From assembly GCA_963666935.1 (NCBI GenBank), contig OY762936.1, positions 1,178,001 through 1,242,000 of the forward strand: DNA of 64,000 nt. The letters are read 5' to 3'. The notes beneath the pieces were generated by a model. It was not told the DNA's origin. It ran no database searches and worked only from the letters and a program-made list of their open reading frames with translations. The stretch comes from G963666935 sp963666935. GTDB taxonomy: Bacteria > Bacillota > Clostridia > Christensenellales > CAG-138. Shown here piece by piece: positions 1-9,114 of the stretch (the stretch's first letter is position 1; every line of letters starts with the position of its first letter). The position numbers and the translations under genes are program-made.

Positions 1-1
1 A

Positions 2-2014
2 AACAACATGGCGGGGTATCTTTCTACCTACCGCAGCGTGGAGGAGGAAATCGAACGCTGCATTTTGGGCGAAGAGGAGATTTTTGACGGAGCGTCGGGC
101 GAATTGGCTCGAATTCGGCGCGCCATGCGGCTGACCAACGAGCGGGTGCGGGAAAAGCTTAACACCATGATCCGATCCGCCACATACGCCAAATACTTGC
201 AGGAACCCATCATTACCGTGCGCAACGGCAGGTTTGTGGTGCCTGTGAAGCAAGAGTATCGCCAGTGTGTCCCCGGGCTGATCCACGACCAGTCCGGCAG
301 CGGCGCCACGCTGTTCATAGAACCCTCTGCGGTGGTGGAGTTAGGAAACGAGTATAAGAAACTGCTGGCCGAAGAGGAGAGGGAAATTGAGCGCATCCTA
401 TCCGAACTGACCGCACTTATTGCCCCCCATGCAGACGAAATTGCTGAGAACCTGCAAATTTTGGGTGAGCTGGATTTGGCCTTTGCCAAGGCCAAGATGG
501 CAAAGGCCATGCGCTGCGTGATGCCCAAGCTCAACGACACAGGATACATACGTATTGTGCAGGGGAGGCATCCCCTCATTTCCCGTGAGACGGTGGTACC
601 GGTGGACATATGGCTGGGGAAGGAATATAAAACACTGATCATTACCGGGCCCAACACGGGCGGCAAGACCGTGACCCTTAAGACCGTAGGCCTGTTTGTG
701 CTTATGGCCCAGAGCGGCATGATGATTCCGGCTGGCGAGGGAAGCGAGATCTCGATCTTTTCCAACGTCTTTGCGGACATCGGCGATGAGCAGTCTATCG
801 AGCAGAGCCTTTCCACCTTTTCTTCCCATATGACTAACATCGTTGAGATTTTGTCTTTGGCGGGAGAAGATTCGCTGGTGCTACTGGATGAGCTGGGGGC
901 GGGGACTGACCCCGTGGAGGGCGCGGCGCTGGCTATGAGCATATTAGATGAGCTGCACAGCCGAAAAGCCGTGACGGTGGCCACTACCCATTACAGCGAG
1001 GTGAAGGCCTTTGCATTGACCCGGGAGGGGATGGAAAATGCTTCCATGCAGTTTGACGTGGACAGGCTTTGCCCTACGTATAAGCTGTTTATCGGCATAC
1101 CGGGCAAATCCAATGCCTTCGAGATTTCCCACAGACTGGGCCTAAGCGAGCGGGTGATTGGGGAAGCAAAAAAATATTTAAAGCAGGATGACCTTAGCTT
1201 TGAGGATGTTATTTCCAGCGCCCAGTCTCGCTACCAGCTGGCGGAGGAGGAGCGGCGCATGGCGGCGGAGACCCGGCAGGAGCTGGACAGACTCCGGGAG
1301 GAAGTGAAAGGCGAGCGGCACAAGCTGGAAGAAGAACGCGCACGGCTGCGGGCCAAGGCAAAAGAAGAATCCAAGAAGATCATTGCGGATACCCGGCATG
1401 AAATGGACAGGCTGATTGTGGAGATCCGCAATCTCATGGGACTGGACCAGAGCGCGGCGGATCGGGTGATCCAAAATTCCCGCGACAAAATAAGAAAGCG
1501 GGAAGACGAACTAGCGGAGCCCATGACGATGGCCGCCGCAGGTGATTCCAAACCGCCCCGAACGGTGCGTCCCGGGGAAACGGTGCGGATTGTGACGCTC
1601 AACCAGAAGGCCACGGTGCTCTCTGCGCCGGATGCCAAGGGCGATGTGGCCGTGCAGGCGGGCATCATGAAGATGACGGTGAAACTATCGGACCTGCGGC
1701 TGGAAAAGGATGAAAGCCAGGCGCGAGGGGCGGGAAAGATACGGCTGGAGACGGACCGGAAGGCGGGAATGGAGCTGGATATCCGCGGCATGCTGGTGGA
1801 CGACGCAATTCTTGTGGTGGACAGGTACATCGACAGCGCCTGCATGAGCGGCCTCGGCGAAATCAACATCATCCACGGCAAGGGGACAGGCGCCCTACGA
1901 GAAGGAGTCCAGAGGTTTTTGAAACGCCACAAGCGGGTGAAGAGCTTCCGGTTGGGTAACTACGGAGAAGGAGATGCCGGGGTTACGGTGGTGACGCTCA
2001 ATACAGGGAAATAA
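2..2014 (+). CDS. mutS2: Endonuclease MutS2, 5' end cut by window
   Basis: MutS2-family ATPase/nuclease, which in Bacillota acts on recombination intermediates and collided ribosomes rather than classical mismatch repair. The reading frame is open to the window edge, and the 668 residues from the first internal ATG (position 8) are about 120 short of the usual 780-790, so the N-terminus lies upstream. Visible in order: clamp/core helices, the Walker A motif GPNTGGKT near position 650, Walker B ending in LVLLDELGAGTDP near 880-910, a long Glu/Arg-rich coiled coil (about 1200-1500), and a C-terminal Smr domain with LDIRG and the HGKGTGALR signature. The family is clear; only the start is missing. 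Confidence 0.96.
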   Translation, partial: NNMAGYLSTYRSVEEEIERCILGEEEIFDGASGELARIRRAMRLTNERVREKLNTMIRSATYAKYLQEPIITVRNGRFVVPVKQEYRQCVPGLIHDQSGSGATLFIEPSAVVELGNEYKKLLAEEEREIERILSELTALIAPHADEIAENLQILGELDLAFAKAKMAKAMRCVMPKLNDTGYIRIVQGRHPLISRETVVPVDIWLGKEYKTLIITGPNTGGKTVTLKTVGLFVLMAQSGMMIPAGEGSEISIFSNVFADIGDEQSIEQSLSTFSSHMTNIVEILSLAGEDSLVLLDELGAGTDPVEGAALAMSILDELHSRKAVTVATTHYSEVKAFALTREGMENASMQFDVDRLCPTYKLFIGIPGKSNAFEISHRLGLSERVIGEAKKYLKQDDLSFEDVISSAQSRYQLAEEERRMAAETRQELDRLREEVKGERHKLEEERARLRAKAKEESKKIIADTRHEMDRLIVEIRNLMGLDQSAADRVIQNSRDKIRKREDELAEPMTMAAAGDSKPPRTVRPGETVRIVTLNQKATVLSAPDAKGDVAVQAGIMKMTVKLSDLRLEKDESQARGAGKIRLETDRKAGMELDIRGMLVDDAILVVDRYIDSACMSGLGEINIIHGKGTGALREGVQRFLKRHKRVKSFRLGNYGEGDAGVTVVTLNTGK

Positions 2015-2064
2015 CCCCCAAAAGTAGCCTGTTTATATTCATATGGAGTTCATAATTTGATGGT

Positions 2065-2505
2065 ATGATGACAGTGGCAGTTTCACAATGCCTTGCAGGG
2101 ATTCCTTGCCGGTATGATGGCAAGGCAAGCAGGGATACTTGCATCGAAGCGCTTGTCCAAAGGGGCGAAGCTCTTTGCGTTTGCCCAGAACTCTTAGGCG
2201 GAATGACGACGCCGAGACGCCCCAGCGAAATCATCGGCGGAGACGGGTATGACGTGCTGGACGGCAGGGCGCGGGTGATTGACAGCGCCGGCAAAGACGT
2301 GACCGAATTCTTCATTCGGGGTGCGCAGGCCACGCTTTTGGCCTGCAGAGAGCATGGTATTTGTCATGCCGTCCTCAAGGCGAAAAGTCCATCCTGCGGC
2401 GCGGGAGAAATCTACGACGGAAGCTTTACCGGCAGCCTGAAACCGGGAGATGGAGTCACTGCAGCGCTTCTTAAGCGCAACGGAATTTCCGTTGAAGTGA
2501 GATGA
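2065..2505 (+). CDS. DUF523 family protein
   Basis: Small cytosolic protein of the DUF523 family, 146 residues, the usual length of the stand-alone form. Family hallmarks are visible: an N-terminal SQCLAGIPCRYDG, a CPELLGGM segment, and the central AKSPSCGAGEIYDG. The conserved cysteines suggest a metal or Fe-S site, but no function is established. The ATG at 2065 is followed at once by another (2068); neither has a strong Shine-Dalgarno. It sits 50 bp after mutS2 and just before a response regulator, so it may be read with either. Confidence 0.85.
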   Translation: MMTVAVSQCLAGIPCRYDGKASRDTCIEALVQRGEALCVCPELLGGMTTPRRPSEIIGGDGYDVLDGRARVIDSAGKDVTEFFIRGAQATLLACREHGICHAVLKAKSPSCGAGEIYDGSFTGSLKPGDGVTAALLKRNGISVEVR

Positions 2506-2526
2506 TTGAGAAAGGTTGGATTCCAT

Positions 2527-3207
2527 ATGGAAAATAAGAGTATGATCCTTGTCGTTGACGACGACCGAAATATTTTGGCGATACTGGAGATGTACCTAAA
2601 GAAGGCCGGGTACGATGTCGTTACCGGAGAACGGGGCGACACGGCGCTGGAGCTGTTCAAAAAGACGCAGCCAGCGCTGGTGGTACTGGATGTCATGCTT
2701 CCGGGCATGGATGGCTGGAAGGTACTGGAAAAAATTCGGGCGGAAAGCGCGATTCCCGTGATTATGCTTACGGCAAAGGGTGATACGTTGGATAGGATTC
2801 AGGGCCTGGAACTGGGGGCGGACGACTATATGGTCAAGCCCTTTGAGGCTAAGGAATTGGTGGCGCGGATCAAGGCGGTACTTCGGCGGAGCGCCGGGTC
2901 GGAGCCTGAAAAGATGGTAACTTTTGACGGACTCACCATTTCTCTGGATAACTATACTGTGATCCTCGACGGAAAGCAGGTTGAAATGCCGCCCAAGGAA
3001 ATTGAGTTGCTGTTTTTCTTGGCGGTCCGAGAAGGAAAGGTGTTCACCCGAGAACAGCTTTTGGAACAGGTATGGGGATTCGACTTTTTCGGAGATTCCC
3101 GCACCGTGGACGTGCACGTGAAGCGCATCCGGGAAAAGCTTGGAGAGCGCGAGGCATGGCAGCTGAAAACCGTATGGGGTGTGGGATATAAATTCGAAGT
3201 TTTTTAA
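2527..3207 (+). CDS. OmpR/PhoB-family response regulator
   Basis: DNA-binding response regulator. The receiver domain shows the acidic pair VDDD at the N-terminus, phospho-acceptor Asp55 in LDVMLPGMDG, and the Lys of DYMVKPFE. The C-terminal winged helix ends in RTVDVHVKRIREKLG and VWGVGYKF, as in PhoB/OmpR. The frame can open at TTG 2506, but ATG 2527 has AAAGG about 11 nt upstream and gives a normal-length N-terminus, so it is preferred. The histidine kinase gene follows after 14 bp, so the two form a two-component pair. The HtrA gene after it is a plausible target or co-operon member, suggesting an envelope-stress role (inferred). Confidence 0.93.
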   Translation: MENKSMILVVDDDRNILAILEMYLKKAGYDVVTGERGDTALELFKKTQPALVVLDVMLPGMDGWKVLEKIRAESAIPVIMLTAKGDTLDRIQGLELGADDYMVKPFEAKELVARIKAVLRRSAGSEPEKMVTFDGLTISLDNYTVILDGKQVEMPPKEIELLFFLAVREGKVFTREQLLEQVWGFDFFGDSRTVDVHVKRIREKLGEREAWQLKTVWGVGYKFEVF

Positions 3208-3221
3208 ACTGGGATGACGGA

Positions 3222-4697
3222 ATGTTCAAAACGCTGTTTTCAAAAATGTTGGTCACATATCTGTCCGTGATACTCGGCTTGCTTTTGCTGTTGGGAATCA
3301 CGATTGGCAGTATGTTTCAGAGCCAGTACATTTTCGAAAAAGAGCAGGAGCTTAACCGGCAGGCGGAGCAGATTGCGGATACTGTGATCAACCGTTACAT
3401 GGACGACGAGAAGCGGGCAGTGGCGGAGCGGGAGCTTTTGACCATTGCCAGCAAGTATGACGCCATGATCGTGCTGCGCTTTGCGGACGATACTTACGGC
3501 AAATGCGTGTTCATCGACGAGAAATCCAAGGATAAGTGGGCCGGATACGCGGAAGTGGATATTAGCGCTTCCGCTGCGGAAATTTTGAGCGGCGCTTCTT
3601 CCGGAGGTCTGCGGGAAAACCCTTTTGGTGACATTGTGGATATTCCTGTGCTGACGCTTGTAACGCCCATTGAAGATGAAACCGGAAACAGGGTTGCGGC
3701 GCTCTTCCTCCATACGGATATGAGCCACGTTAATGCTTCCATTCGCCAGGTATGGATGGATGTGGTACTATATTGCTGCGTGGCGGTGATTTTGGCTATG
3801 TTTGCCGTATCCTACATTACCGGAAAGATGGCCAAGCCCATCGTGGGCATGAACAGCATTGTCCGCAGGTTTTCCAAGGGAGAGTTCGACCTTCGGGCAG
3901 AGGTTAACGGTACGGACGAAGTAGCGCAGCTGGCCCAAAGTTTTAATGTGATGGCGAACGAACTCAACGCCCTGGAAGGGGCACGTAGGAGCTTTGTGGC
4001 CAACGTTTCCCACGAGTTGCGCTCACCGTTGACTTCTATGCGCGGATTTCTGGAGGCTATGCAGGATGGGACGATTCCCCCGGAAGAGCATGGTAAGTAT
4101 CTGGACATCGTGGTAAGCGAGAACAAGCGCATGATTAAGATGGTGAACGGTTTATTGGATCTGGCGCGCATTGAATCTGGGGAATATGCGGTAAAACGCG
4201 GGAACATAGATATCAACGAGCTGATTGCGCGCACGCTCATCACCTTTGAGGCGAGGATCGATACGAAGAAGATCAATGTTGATCTGGAACTTGGCGGGGA
4301 ACGGCTATTTGTGGAGGCGGACGCGGACCAAATTGCGCATGTGCTTAGAAATCTTATTGACAACGCCATTAAGTTCACCGACGAAGGCGGCAGAATTTCA
4401 TTGAAAACGACGGCAGAAAAACGACTGGTGAAGGTATTCATAACGGATTCCGGAACCGGAATTGCCAAAGAGGATATTCCGCATCTATTTGACCGGTTTT
4501 ACAAGGCGGAGAAGGCGCATACGCCCTGCAACGATTCAGGAACCGGGCTGGGTCTTTCTATCGTAAAGCGGATTGTCGACCAGCACGGCCAGACCATCAG
4601 CGTGACGTCGGAACTGGGCCGGGGAACCACATTTTGCTTTACACTCAAACGCGCAGGCGATTCCCAAGGCAAGGGGAGCCGAACCCTTACGGTTTAG
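3222..4697 (+). CDS. Sensor histidine kinase (two TM, HAMP, HisKA, HATPase)
   Basis: Membrane sensor kinase of 491 residues. TM1 is at about 10-31, an extracytoplasmic sensor of about 150 residues follows, and TM2 is at about 181-201. A HAMP linker follows, then the dimerisation/phospho-acceptor motif NVSHELRSPL with His264. The ATP-binding domain has N-box NLIDNAIKFT, DSGTGI, FDRFYK and GTGLGLSIVK. This is the PhoR/VicK-like layout without a PAS domain. It lies 14 bp after its response regulator and 76 bp before an HtrA-type protease. The sensor domain gives no clue to its ligand; cell-envelope stress is an inference from the neighbour. Confidence 0.94.
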   Translation: MFKTLFSKMLVTYLSVILGLLLLLGITIGSMFQSQYIFEKEQELNRQAEQIADTVINRYMDDEKRAVAERELLTIASKYDAMIVLRFADDTYGKCVFIDEKSKDKWAGYAEVDISASAAEILSGASSGGLRENPFGDIVDIPVLTLVTPIEDETGNRVAALFLHTDMSHVNASIRQVWMDVVLYCCVAVILAMFAVSYITGKMAKPIVGMNSIVRRFSKGEFDLRAEVNGTDEVAQLAQSFNVMANELNALEGARRSFVANVSHELRSPLTSMRGFLEAMQDGTIPPEEHGKYLDIVVSENKRMIKMVNGLLDLARIESGEYAVKRGNIDINELIARTLITFEARIDTKKINVDLELGGERLFVEADADQIAHVLRNLIDNAIKFTDEGGRISLKTTAEKRLVKVFITDSGTGIAKEDIPHLFDRFYKAEKAHTPCNDSGTGLGLSIVKRIVDQHGQTISVTSELGRGTTFCFTLKRAGDSQGKGSRTLTV

Positions 4698-4773
4698 TGT
4701 GCGGAAAACCACAGCTTTTATTTAAGAAAAGATACTTCTCGCCAGGCGGGGAAAAAGAATATGGAGGCAGTAC

Positions 4774-6210
4774 ATGGAAGACAGGTTTACACCAGACGCA
4801 AAGAAGGCCCAGGGGACAGAGCCCGGACTGACCGAATGGCAGACGGGTGAGAATTCAGCGGATCGGAACACGGGTTCCGTGGACGCTCCCGCGAATCTTC
4901 CTCAAGGACAGCCCCGAAAGGCAAAAAAACAAAGGCGGGGAAACGGCGGGTATATCGCACTGGCCATCGCCTGCCTATTCATAGGAATCGCCATTGGCAG
5001 TGCCATCACTGCTGTCATTGCCTTTACCGGGCAGGGGATGCTTGACGATACCCGGAAAGAGGCCGGCATTGAAGACTTTTTTGGAGACTATTTTGACCGG
5101 GGCAATGAGCCGGCACAGACCCCGCAGCCCAGCCAGTACGAGGAACCGGCAGAGACGCCTCGGGAATACGTTTCCCGCGCGCTGCCTGTATTTGACGGCG
5201 CCCCGCCAACGATATATGATGCGGCCAACCCTATTCCTGACATTGTAGAGCAGGCAACGGACGGCGTTGTGGGTGTGACCAGCTATGCGAGTCAGGAAGA
5301 TTACGATAGCAAGCAGTACAGTAGCTATGGCAGCGGATTTGTCATTTCCAGCGAAGGCTATATTGTGACAAATGCACACGTCATAGAGGACATGGAATAT
5401 GTCACAATCAACCTCACCAGCGGTGAGGAAGTGAATGCGGAGATCGTGGGATCGGACTCTAAACTGGACGTGGCTGTGCTGAAAATTGAAGCGGACGAGC
5501 TAAATTCACTGGCCATCGGCGATTCTTCCAACGTGCGGGTGGGGGAATTCATCATTGCCATCGGCAACCCCACGGGCGACGAACTGGCCGGAACCACCAC
5601 TTTCGGTATTATCAGCGCGACGGCGCGAACCACCAACATCGAAGGCGTAAGCAACGATTACCTGCAGACCGATGCGGCGATTAACCCAGGCAACAGTGGC
5701 GGCCCGCTGCTCAACCTCCAAGGTGAGGTCATCGGCATTACCACCGCAAAGGCGCTGTATGCCGGCTATGACGAGTACGGCAACGCCATCAACGCAGAGG
5801 GGCTTGGGTTTGCCATTCCTCTGGATGAGGCTATGAAAGTGGTGAAACAGCTTATTTCGCAGGGACATGTGATCCGGCCCGGCATCGGCATTTCTGTTTA
5901 CGAGGTAAACGCGGCTATTGCGCAGGAGTATAACGTTCCCACCGGGATTCTGGTGTATACGGTGACCAAAAACGGTCCCGCACACAAGGCGGACCTTCGG
6001 ATTAACGACATCATCGTGGAATGCGACAGCCAGCCGGTGGAAAACCAGGAAGACTTTGTCAGATACGTGCAGGCCAAGGGCGTGGGCGAAGTTCTCGCGT
6101 TTAAGGTATGGCGCGACGGAGAATATATGGAGATTCCGCTTACCGTAGGCGACCTGAACGAAATGGGCAACGAAATACTTGATAACGCTTCCGCGGATTT
6201 GTTTGACTGA
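4774..6210 (+). CDS. HtrA/DegP-type membrane-anchored serine protease
   Basis: Trypsin-like serine protease with one PDZ domain, 478 residues. A hydrophilic N-terminal cytoplasmic tail of about 58 residues precedes a single TM helix (about 60-84), so the protease faces outside the membrane. The catalytic triad is His202 (TNAHVIED), Asp232 (LDVAVLK) and Ser308 (PGNSGGPLL). The PDZ domain covers about 365-460. GGAGG lies upstream of ATG 4774. Family members degrade misfolded exported proteins. Its place directly after a two-component pair resembles CssRS-HtrA of Bacillus, so that system may control it (inferred). A strong terminator follows. Confidence 0.94.
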   Translation: MEDRFTPDAKKAQGTEPGLTEWQTGENSADRNTGSVDAPANLPQGQPRKAKKQRRGNGGYIALAIACLFIGIAIGSAITAVIAFTGQGMLDDTRKEAGIEDFFGDYFDRGNEPAQTPQPSQYEEPAETPREYVSRALPVFDGAPPTIYDAANPIPDIVEQATDGVVGVTSYASQEDYDSKQYSSYGSGFVISSEGYIVTNAHVIEDMEYVTINLTSGEEVNAEIVGSDSKLDVAVLKIEADELNSLAIGDSSNVRVGEFIIAIGNPTGDELAGTTTFGIISATARTTNIEGVSNDYLQTDAAINPGNSGGPLLNLQGEVIGITTAKALYAGYDEYGNAINAEGLGFAIPLDEAMKVVKQLISQGHVIRPGIGISVYEVNAAIAQEYNVPTGILVYTVTKNGPAHKADLRINDIIVECDSQPVENQEDFVRYVQAKGVGEVLAFKVWRDGEYMEIPLTVGDLNEMGNEILDNASADLFD

Positions 6211-6229
6211 TCCTGAATTATTGAATTAA

Positions 6230-6258
6230 AACAGGGCGGCGATTGCCGCCCTGTTTTT
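6230..6258 (+). terminator. Rho-independent terminator after htrA
   Basis: Perfect stem ACAGGGCGGC / GCCGCCCTGT with a GATT loop followed by five T residues, 20 bp after the protease stop codon. It closes the two-component/HtrA unit. Confidence 0.9.
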
Positions 6259-6347
6259 GATTTGAATCAGATGGCCTTTGTGTGGAAATAATAACCGTAA
6301 GAGATTTCGATGAGAGATCCATATCATTAAAAACGGAGGAGATAACG

Positions 6348-6896
6348 GTGAAAAGAAGGGTAACGTTAATCGTTACGCTCGCGATATTGGCGGGGCTGCT
6401 TACCTTGGGGATACTCGTGGGATCAAAACTGTGGATGAAGCAGGAGGCGCAAACGGGCGAAACCATTACAGTGGCGCTGCAACCGTCCGAAACTGTGACG
6501 CCTACAGACCAGACGGAATCTCGGGAGATCACGCTGATCTGTAGGTACAGTTTTCAGTGTGGTCACACGGCGGAAGTTTCAAAGACCATTACAGTGCAAC
6601 CCGGAGAGGAAGACAAGATACTCGAAGGATATCCCGGCTTTTTGGTGGAAGAGATTTCCGACGACCGGATCATACTTTCGACCCAGCGGGACTGCTATTG
6701 CCCGGATCATTACGTGCTTGTGGCCCAAGACCAGCGCGTTGTTGTGCTCAAAACGGATAGCGAGACCATGGAGCCTGTAGTGCTGATGCAACTTGACGAG
6801 GGCTACCTCCACGAAAACTTGAAGGCGTATAGCGACGGCATGGCTTTCGATAGCCTAGAGGATATCAATTTGTATCTGGAAGGGGTTGACGAATAG
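6348..6896 (+). CDS. BofC-like membrane-anchored protein
   Basis: Protein of 182 residues from GTG 6348, which has GGAGG 8 nt upstream (an in-frame ATG at 6282 has none). One N-terminal TM helix (about 5-25) is followed by an extracytoplasmic domain. The pattern YSFQCGH, a central RIILSTQRDCYCPDHYVL and a C-terminal LKAYSDGMAFDSLEDINLYL resembles BofC C-terminal-domain proteins, which restrain the SpoIVB signalling protease in sporulation. In Bacillus subtilis bofC lies beside ruvA, and here this gene directly precedes ruvC-ruvA-ruvB, which supports the call. The match is by pattern only. Confidence 0.55.
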   Translation: MKRRVTLIVTLAILAGLLTLGILVGSKLWMKQEAQTGETITVALQPSETVTPTDQTESREITLICRYSFQCGHTAEVSKTITVQPGEEDKILEGYPGFLVEEISDDRIILSTQRDCYCPDHYVLVAQDQRVVVLKTDSETMEPVVLMQLDEGYLHENLKAYSDGMAFDSLEDINLYLEGVDE

Positions 6897-6954
6897 TTGT
6901 TTAATTCCCATGTACATGTTAAAATATGTTTAGCATGGACATGAGGTAACAGCT

Positions 6955-7452
6955 TTGATCATCATCGGCATTGACCCGGGGTATGCAATTCTGGGCTATG
7001 GTATCCTTGAAACGGACGGAAGAAAGTCGCGGGCCATCGACTACGGCGTGATTGAAACAAAGCCGCAGGAACCGTTCCCGCAACGCTTGGAACGGCTCTA
7101 CATGGGCATGTGCCAGCTTATAAAAACGTACCGGCCGGACTGTGTGGCTTTTGAGGAACTGTTTTTTTATAGAAACGTGACTACGGCGCTGCAGGTGGGC
7201 GCAGGGCGGGGCGTGGCTCTGCTCTCGGCGCAGCAGAGCGGGCTTCCGCTTTACGAATATACGCCCATGCAGATTAAACTCGCCGTAACCGGCAACGGGC
7301 ATGCGGATAAAAAGCAGGTGCAGCAGATGGTTAAGCTACTTTTAGGCCTCAAGGAGGTTCCAAAGCCCGACGACGCAGCGGATGCGCTTGGCGCGGCCAT
7401 ATGCCACGCCAATACCATGGGACCTGCCGCGGAGGAATTTCGGATCAAATAA
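6955..7452 (+). CDS. ruvC: Holliday junction resolvase RuvC
   Basis: Crossover junction endodeoxyribonuclease of 165 residues, normal length. The acidic active site is visible: Asp7 in IGIDPGYA, Glu67 in VAFEELFF, and Asp140/Asp143 in PDDAADALGAA. The start is TTG 6955, with GAGGT about 7 nt upstream; no ATG fits the N-terminus. It cleaves Holliday junctions in concert with RuvAB, whose genes follow (ruvA after 19 bp). The operon order ruvC-ruvA-ruvB is common in Clostridia. Confidence 0.96.
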   Translation: MIIIGIDPGYAILGYGILETDGRKSRAIDYGVIETKPQEPFPQRLERLYMGMCQLIKTYRPDCVAFEELFFYRNVTTALQVGAGRGVALLSAQQSGLPLYEYTPMQIKLAVTGNGHADKKQVQQMVKLLLGLKEVPKPDDAADALGAAICHANTMGPAAEEFRIK

Positions 7453-7471
7453 TTACATTTAAGGGGTTATC

Positions 7472-8065
7472 ATGTACGCACACATCCGCGGAACCGTGGA
7501 GGAAAAGGGGATTGACCGGGCGGTGATTGAGGCCGCCGGGGTGGGGTATGAGCTGCTTTGTTCCGAAGCCACGCTTAGGCAGCTTGGTGTCGGCAATCAG
7601 GCAAAGCTTTTGGTTCACTTTCACATTTCCCAGGATAACGTGGCGCTGTACGGCTTTTATACCAGCGAGGAGCGGGCGATGTTCCGCAAACTCATCGGAG
7701 TGACGCGGGTTGGGCCAAAGTTGGCGCTGGCGGTGCTTGGGAAGCTGAGCGTTTTGGATATTGCCACCGCCATTCTGACCGAAAACGCCGCCGCCTTTGA
7801 CCGGGTGCCGGGCATGGGCAGGAAAACGGCTGCCCGGGTGCTACTGGAGCTCAAAGAAAAGGTCTCCGGCGACGAGATGCTTTCCGCGGGTGTTGTCCCC
7901 GGTACTGGATTGGATATGCGCGGGGAAGCCATCGCGGCGCTTTTGGCGCTGGGGTATGACGGCGTGACCGCTGGCAGGGCGGTGAATTCCGTGGAAGAAT
8001 GCACCAAGGTTGAGGAAATAATCACAAGGGCGCTGAGAGAAATTGGAAAGAGGAACAGCTTATGA
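7472..8065 (+). CDS. ruvA: Holliday junction DNA helicase subunit RuvA
   Basis: RuvA, 197 residues. The N-terminal OB fold begins MYAHIRGTVEEKG. Two helix-hairpin-helix motifs follow (GVTRVGPKLALAVL near 75 and VPGMGRKTAARVLLEL near 110), then a flexible linker and the C-terminal domain III that contacts RuvB. It binds four-way junctions and loads the RuvB motor. AAGGGG precedes ATG 7472. The stop overlaps the ruvB start as ATGA, so the two are translationally coupled. Confidence 0.96.
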   Translation: MYAHIRGTVEEKGIDRAVIEAAGVGYELLCSEATLRQLGVGNQAKLLVHFHISQDNVALYGFYTSEERAMFRKLIGVTRVGPKLALAVLGKLSVLDIATAILTENAAAFDRVPGMGRKTAARVLLELKEKVSGDEMLSAGVVPGTGLDMRGEAIAALLALGYDGVTAGRAVNSVEECTKVEEIITRALREIGKRNSL

Positions 8066-9090
8066 TGGATGACAGGCTCGTTACGTCTTCCATGATTCAG
8101 GAAGACGAGCAGGTGGAATACAGTCTGCGTCCTCGTTTTTTAAACGAATACATCGGGCAGCATGGTGTGAAGGAACACATGCGCGTCTATATTGAGGCGG
8201 CGAAACATCGGGATGAGTCGCTGGATCATTCCTTGTTTTACGGCCCGCCAGGGCTTGGGAAAACCACGCTTGCCGCCATTGTAGCCAACGAGATGGGCGG
8301 GAACCTTAGGGTAACATCCGGCCCTGCCATCAGCCATGCCGGGGATCTGGCGGCGATTTTAACCAACCTGGCACCGGGAGATGTACTCTTCATTGATGAG
8401 ATCCACAGGCTAAATGCCAATGTGGAGGAGGTTCTCTACCCGGCCATGGAGGACTTTGCGCTGGACATTATCATCGGGAAAGGCCCTTCGGCCCATTCGA
8501 TCCGGTTGGATCTGCCAAAGTTTACGCTAATCGGAGCAACAACCCGTATGGGGCTTTTAACATCGCCGCTTCGGGATCGGTTTGGCATCAAGGAACAATT
8601 GGAGCTGTACGCAACCCCGGACCTGCAGGAAATTATCCGGCGCAGTGCCAATATCCTGAACATAGAAATCGACGCGCAGGGCGCAAATGAAATTGCATCC
8701 CGGTCCAGGGGCACGCCGCGTGTGGTCAACAGGCTACTCAAGCGCGTGCGGGATTACGCCCAAGTGCGCGGGAATGGAATTATAGACCTGGCAACTGCGC
8801 AGGCGGGATTGGAAATGCTGGCCATTGATGAGATGGGGCTGGACGCCATGGACCGGCGTATGCTGCGCACGATGATTGAAAAATTTGGAGGAAGGGCCGT
8901 GGGCGTGGATACCATCGCAGCGGCTACCGGCGAGGACGCTACGACCATTGAGGATGTTTACGAACCCTATCTTTTGCAACTGGGATTCATCGCACGGACG
9001 CCGCGGGGAAGAATCGTACTGCCGGGCGGTTATGTGCATATGGGGTATGCGCCCCCTGCGGAAATACTGCAGCAGAAAATGGAATTATAG
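8062..9090 (+). CDS. ruvB: Holliday junction branch migration ATPase RuvB
   Basis: AAA+ motor for branch migration, 342 residues. Walker A is GPPGLGKTT, Walker B is LFIDEIHRL, sensor 1 is LIGATTR and the arginine finger lies in SPLRDRFG. The winged-helix C-terminus ends near LGFIARTPRGR. ATG 8062 overlaps the ruvA stop by four bases; a second ATG lies at 8065. Complete and unremarkable. Confidence 0.97.
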   Translation: MMDDRLVTSSMIQEDEQVEYSLRPRFLNEYIGQHGVKEHMRVYIEAAKHRDESLDHSLFYGPPGLGKTTLAAIVANEMGGNLRVTSGPAISHAGDLAAILTNLAPGDVLFIDEIHRLNANVEEVLYPAMEDFALDIIIGKGPSAHSIRLDLPKFTLIGATTRMGLLTSPLRDRFGIKEQLELYATPDLQEIIRRSANILNIEIDAQGANEIASRSRGTPRVVNRLLKRVRDYAQVRGNGIIDLATAQAGLEMLAIDEMGLDAMDRRMLRTMIEKFGGRAVGVDTIAAATGEDATTIEDVYEPYLLQLGFIARTPRGRIVLPGGYVHMGYAPPAEILQQKMEL

Positions 9091-9114
9091 ATTTTAGTGT
9101 ACGGGAGGCTAAAC

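Noticed and set aside
28..984. Long minus-strand open frame opposite mutS2
   Set aside because: Ser/Arg-rich shadow of the mutS2 coding frame with no ribosome binding site or family motif. The same applies to most long antisense frames in the GC-rich part of the window.
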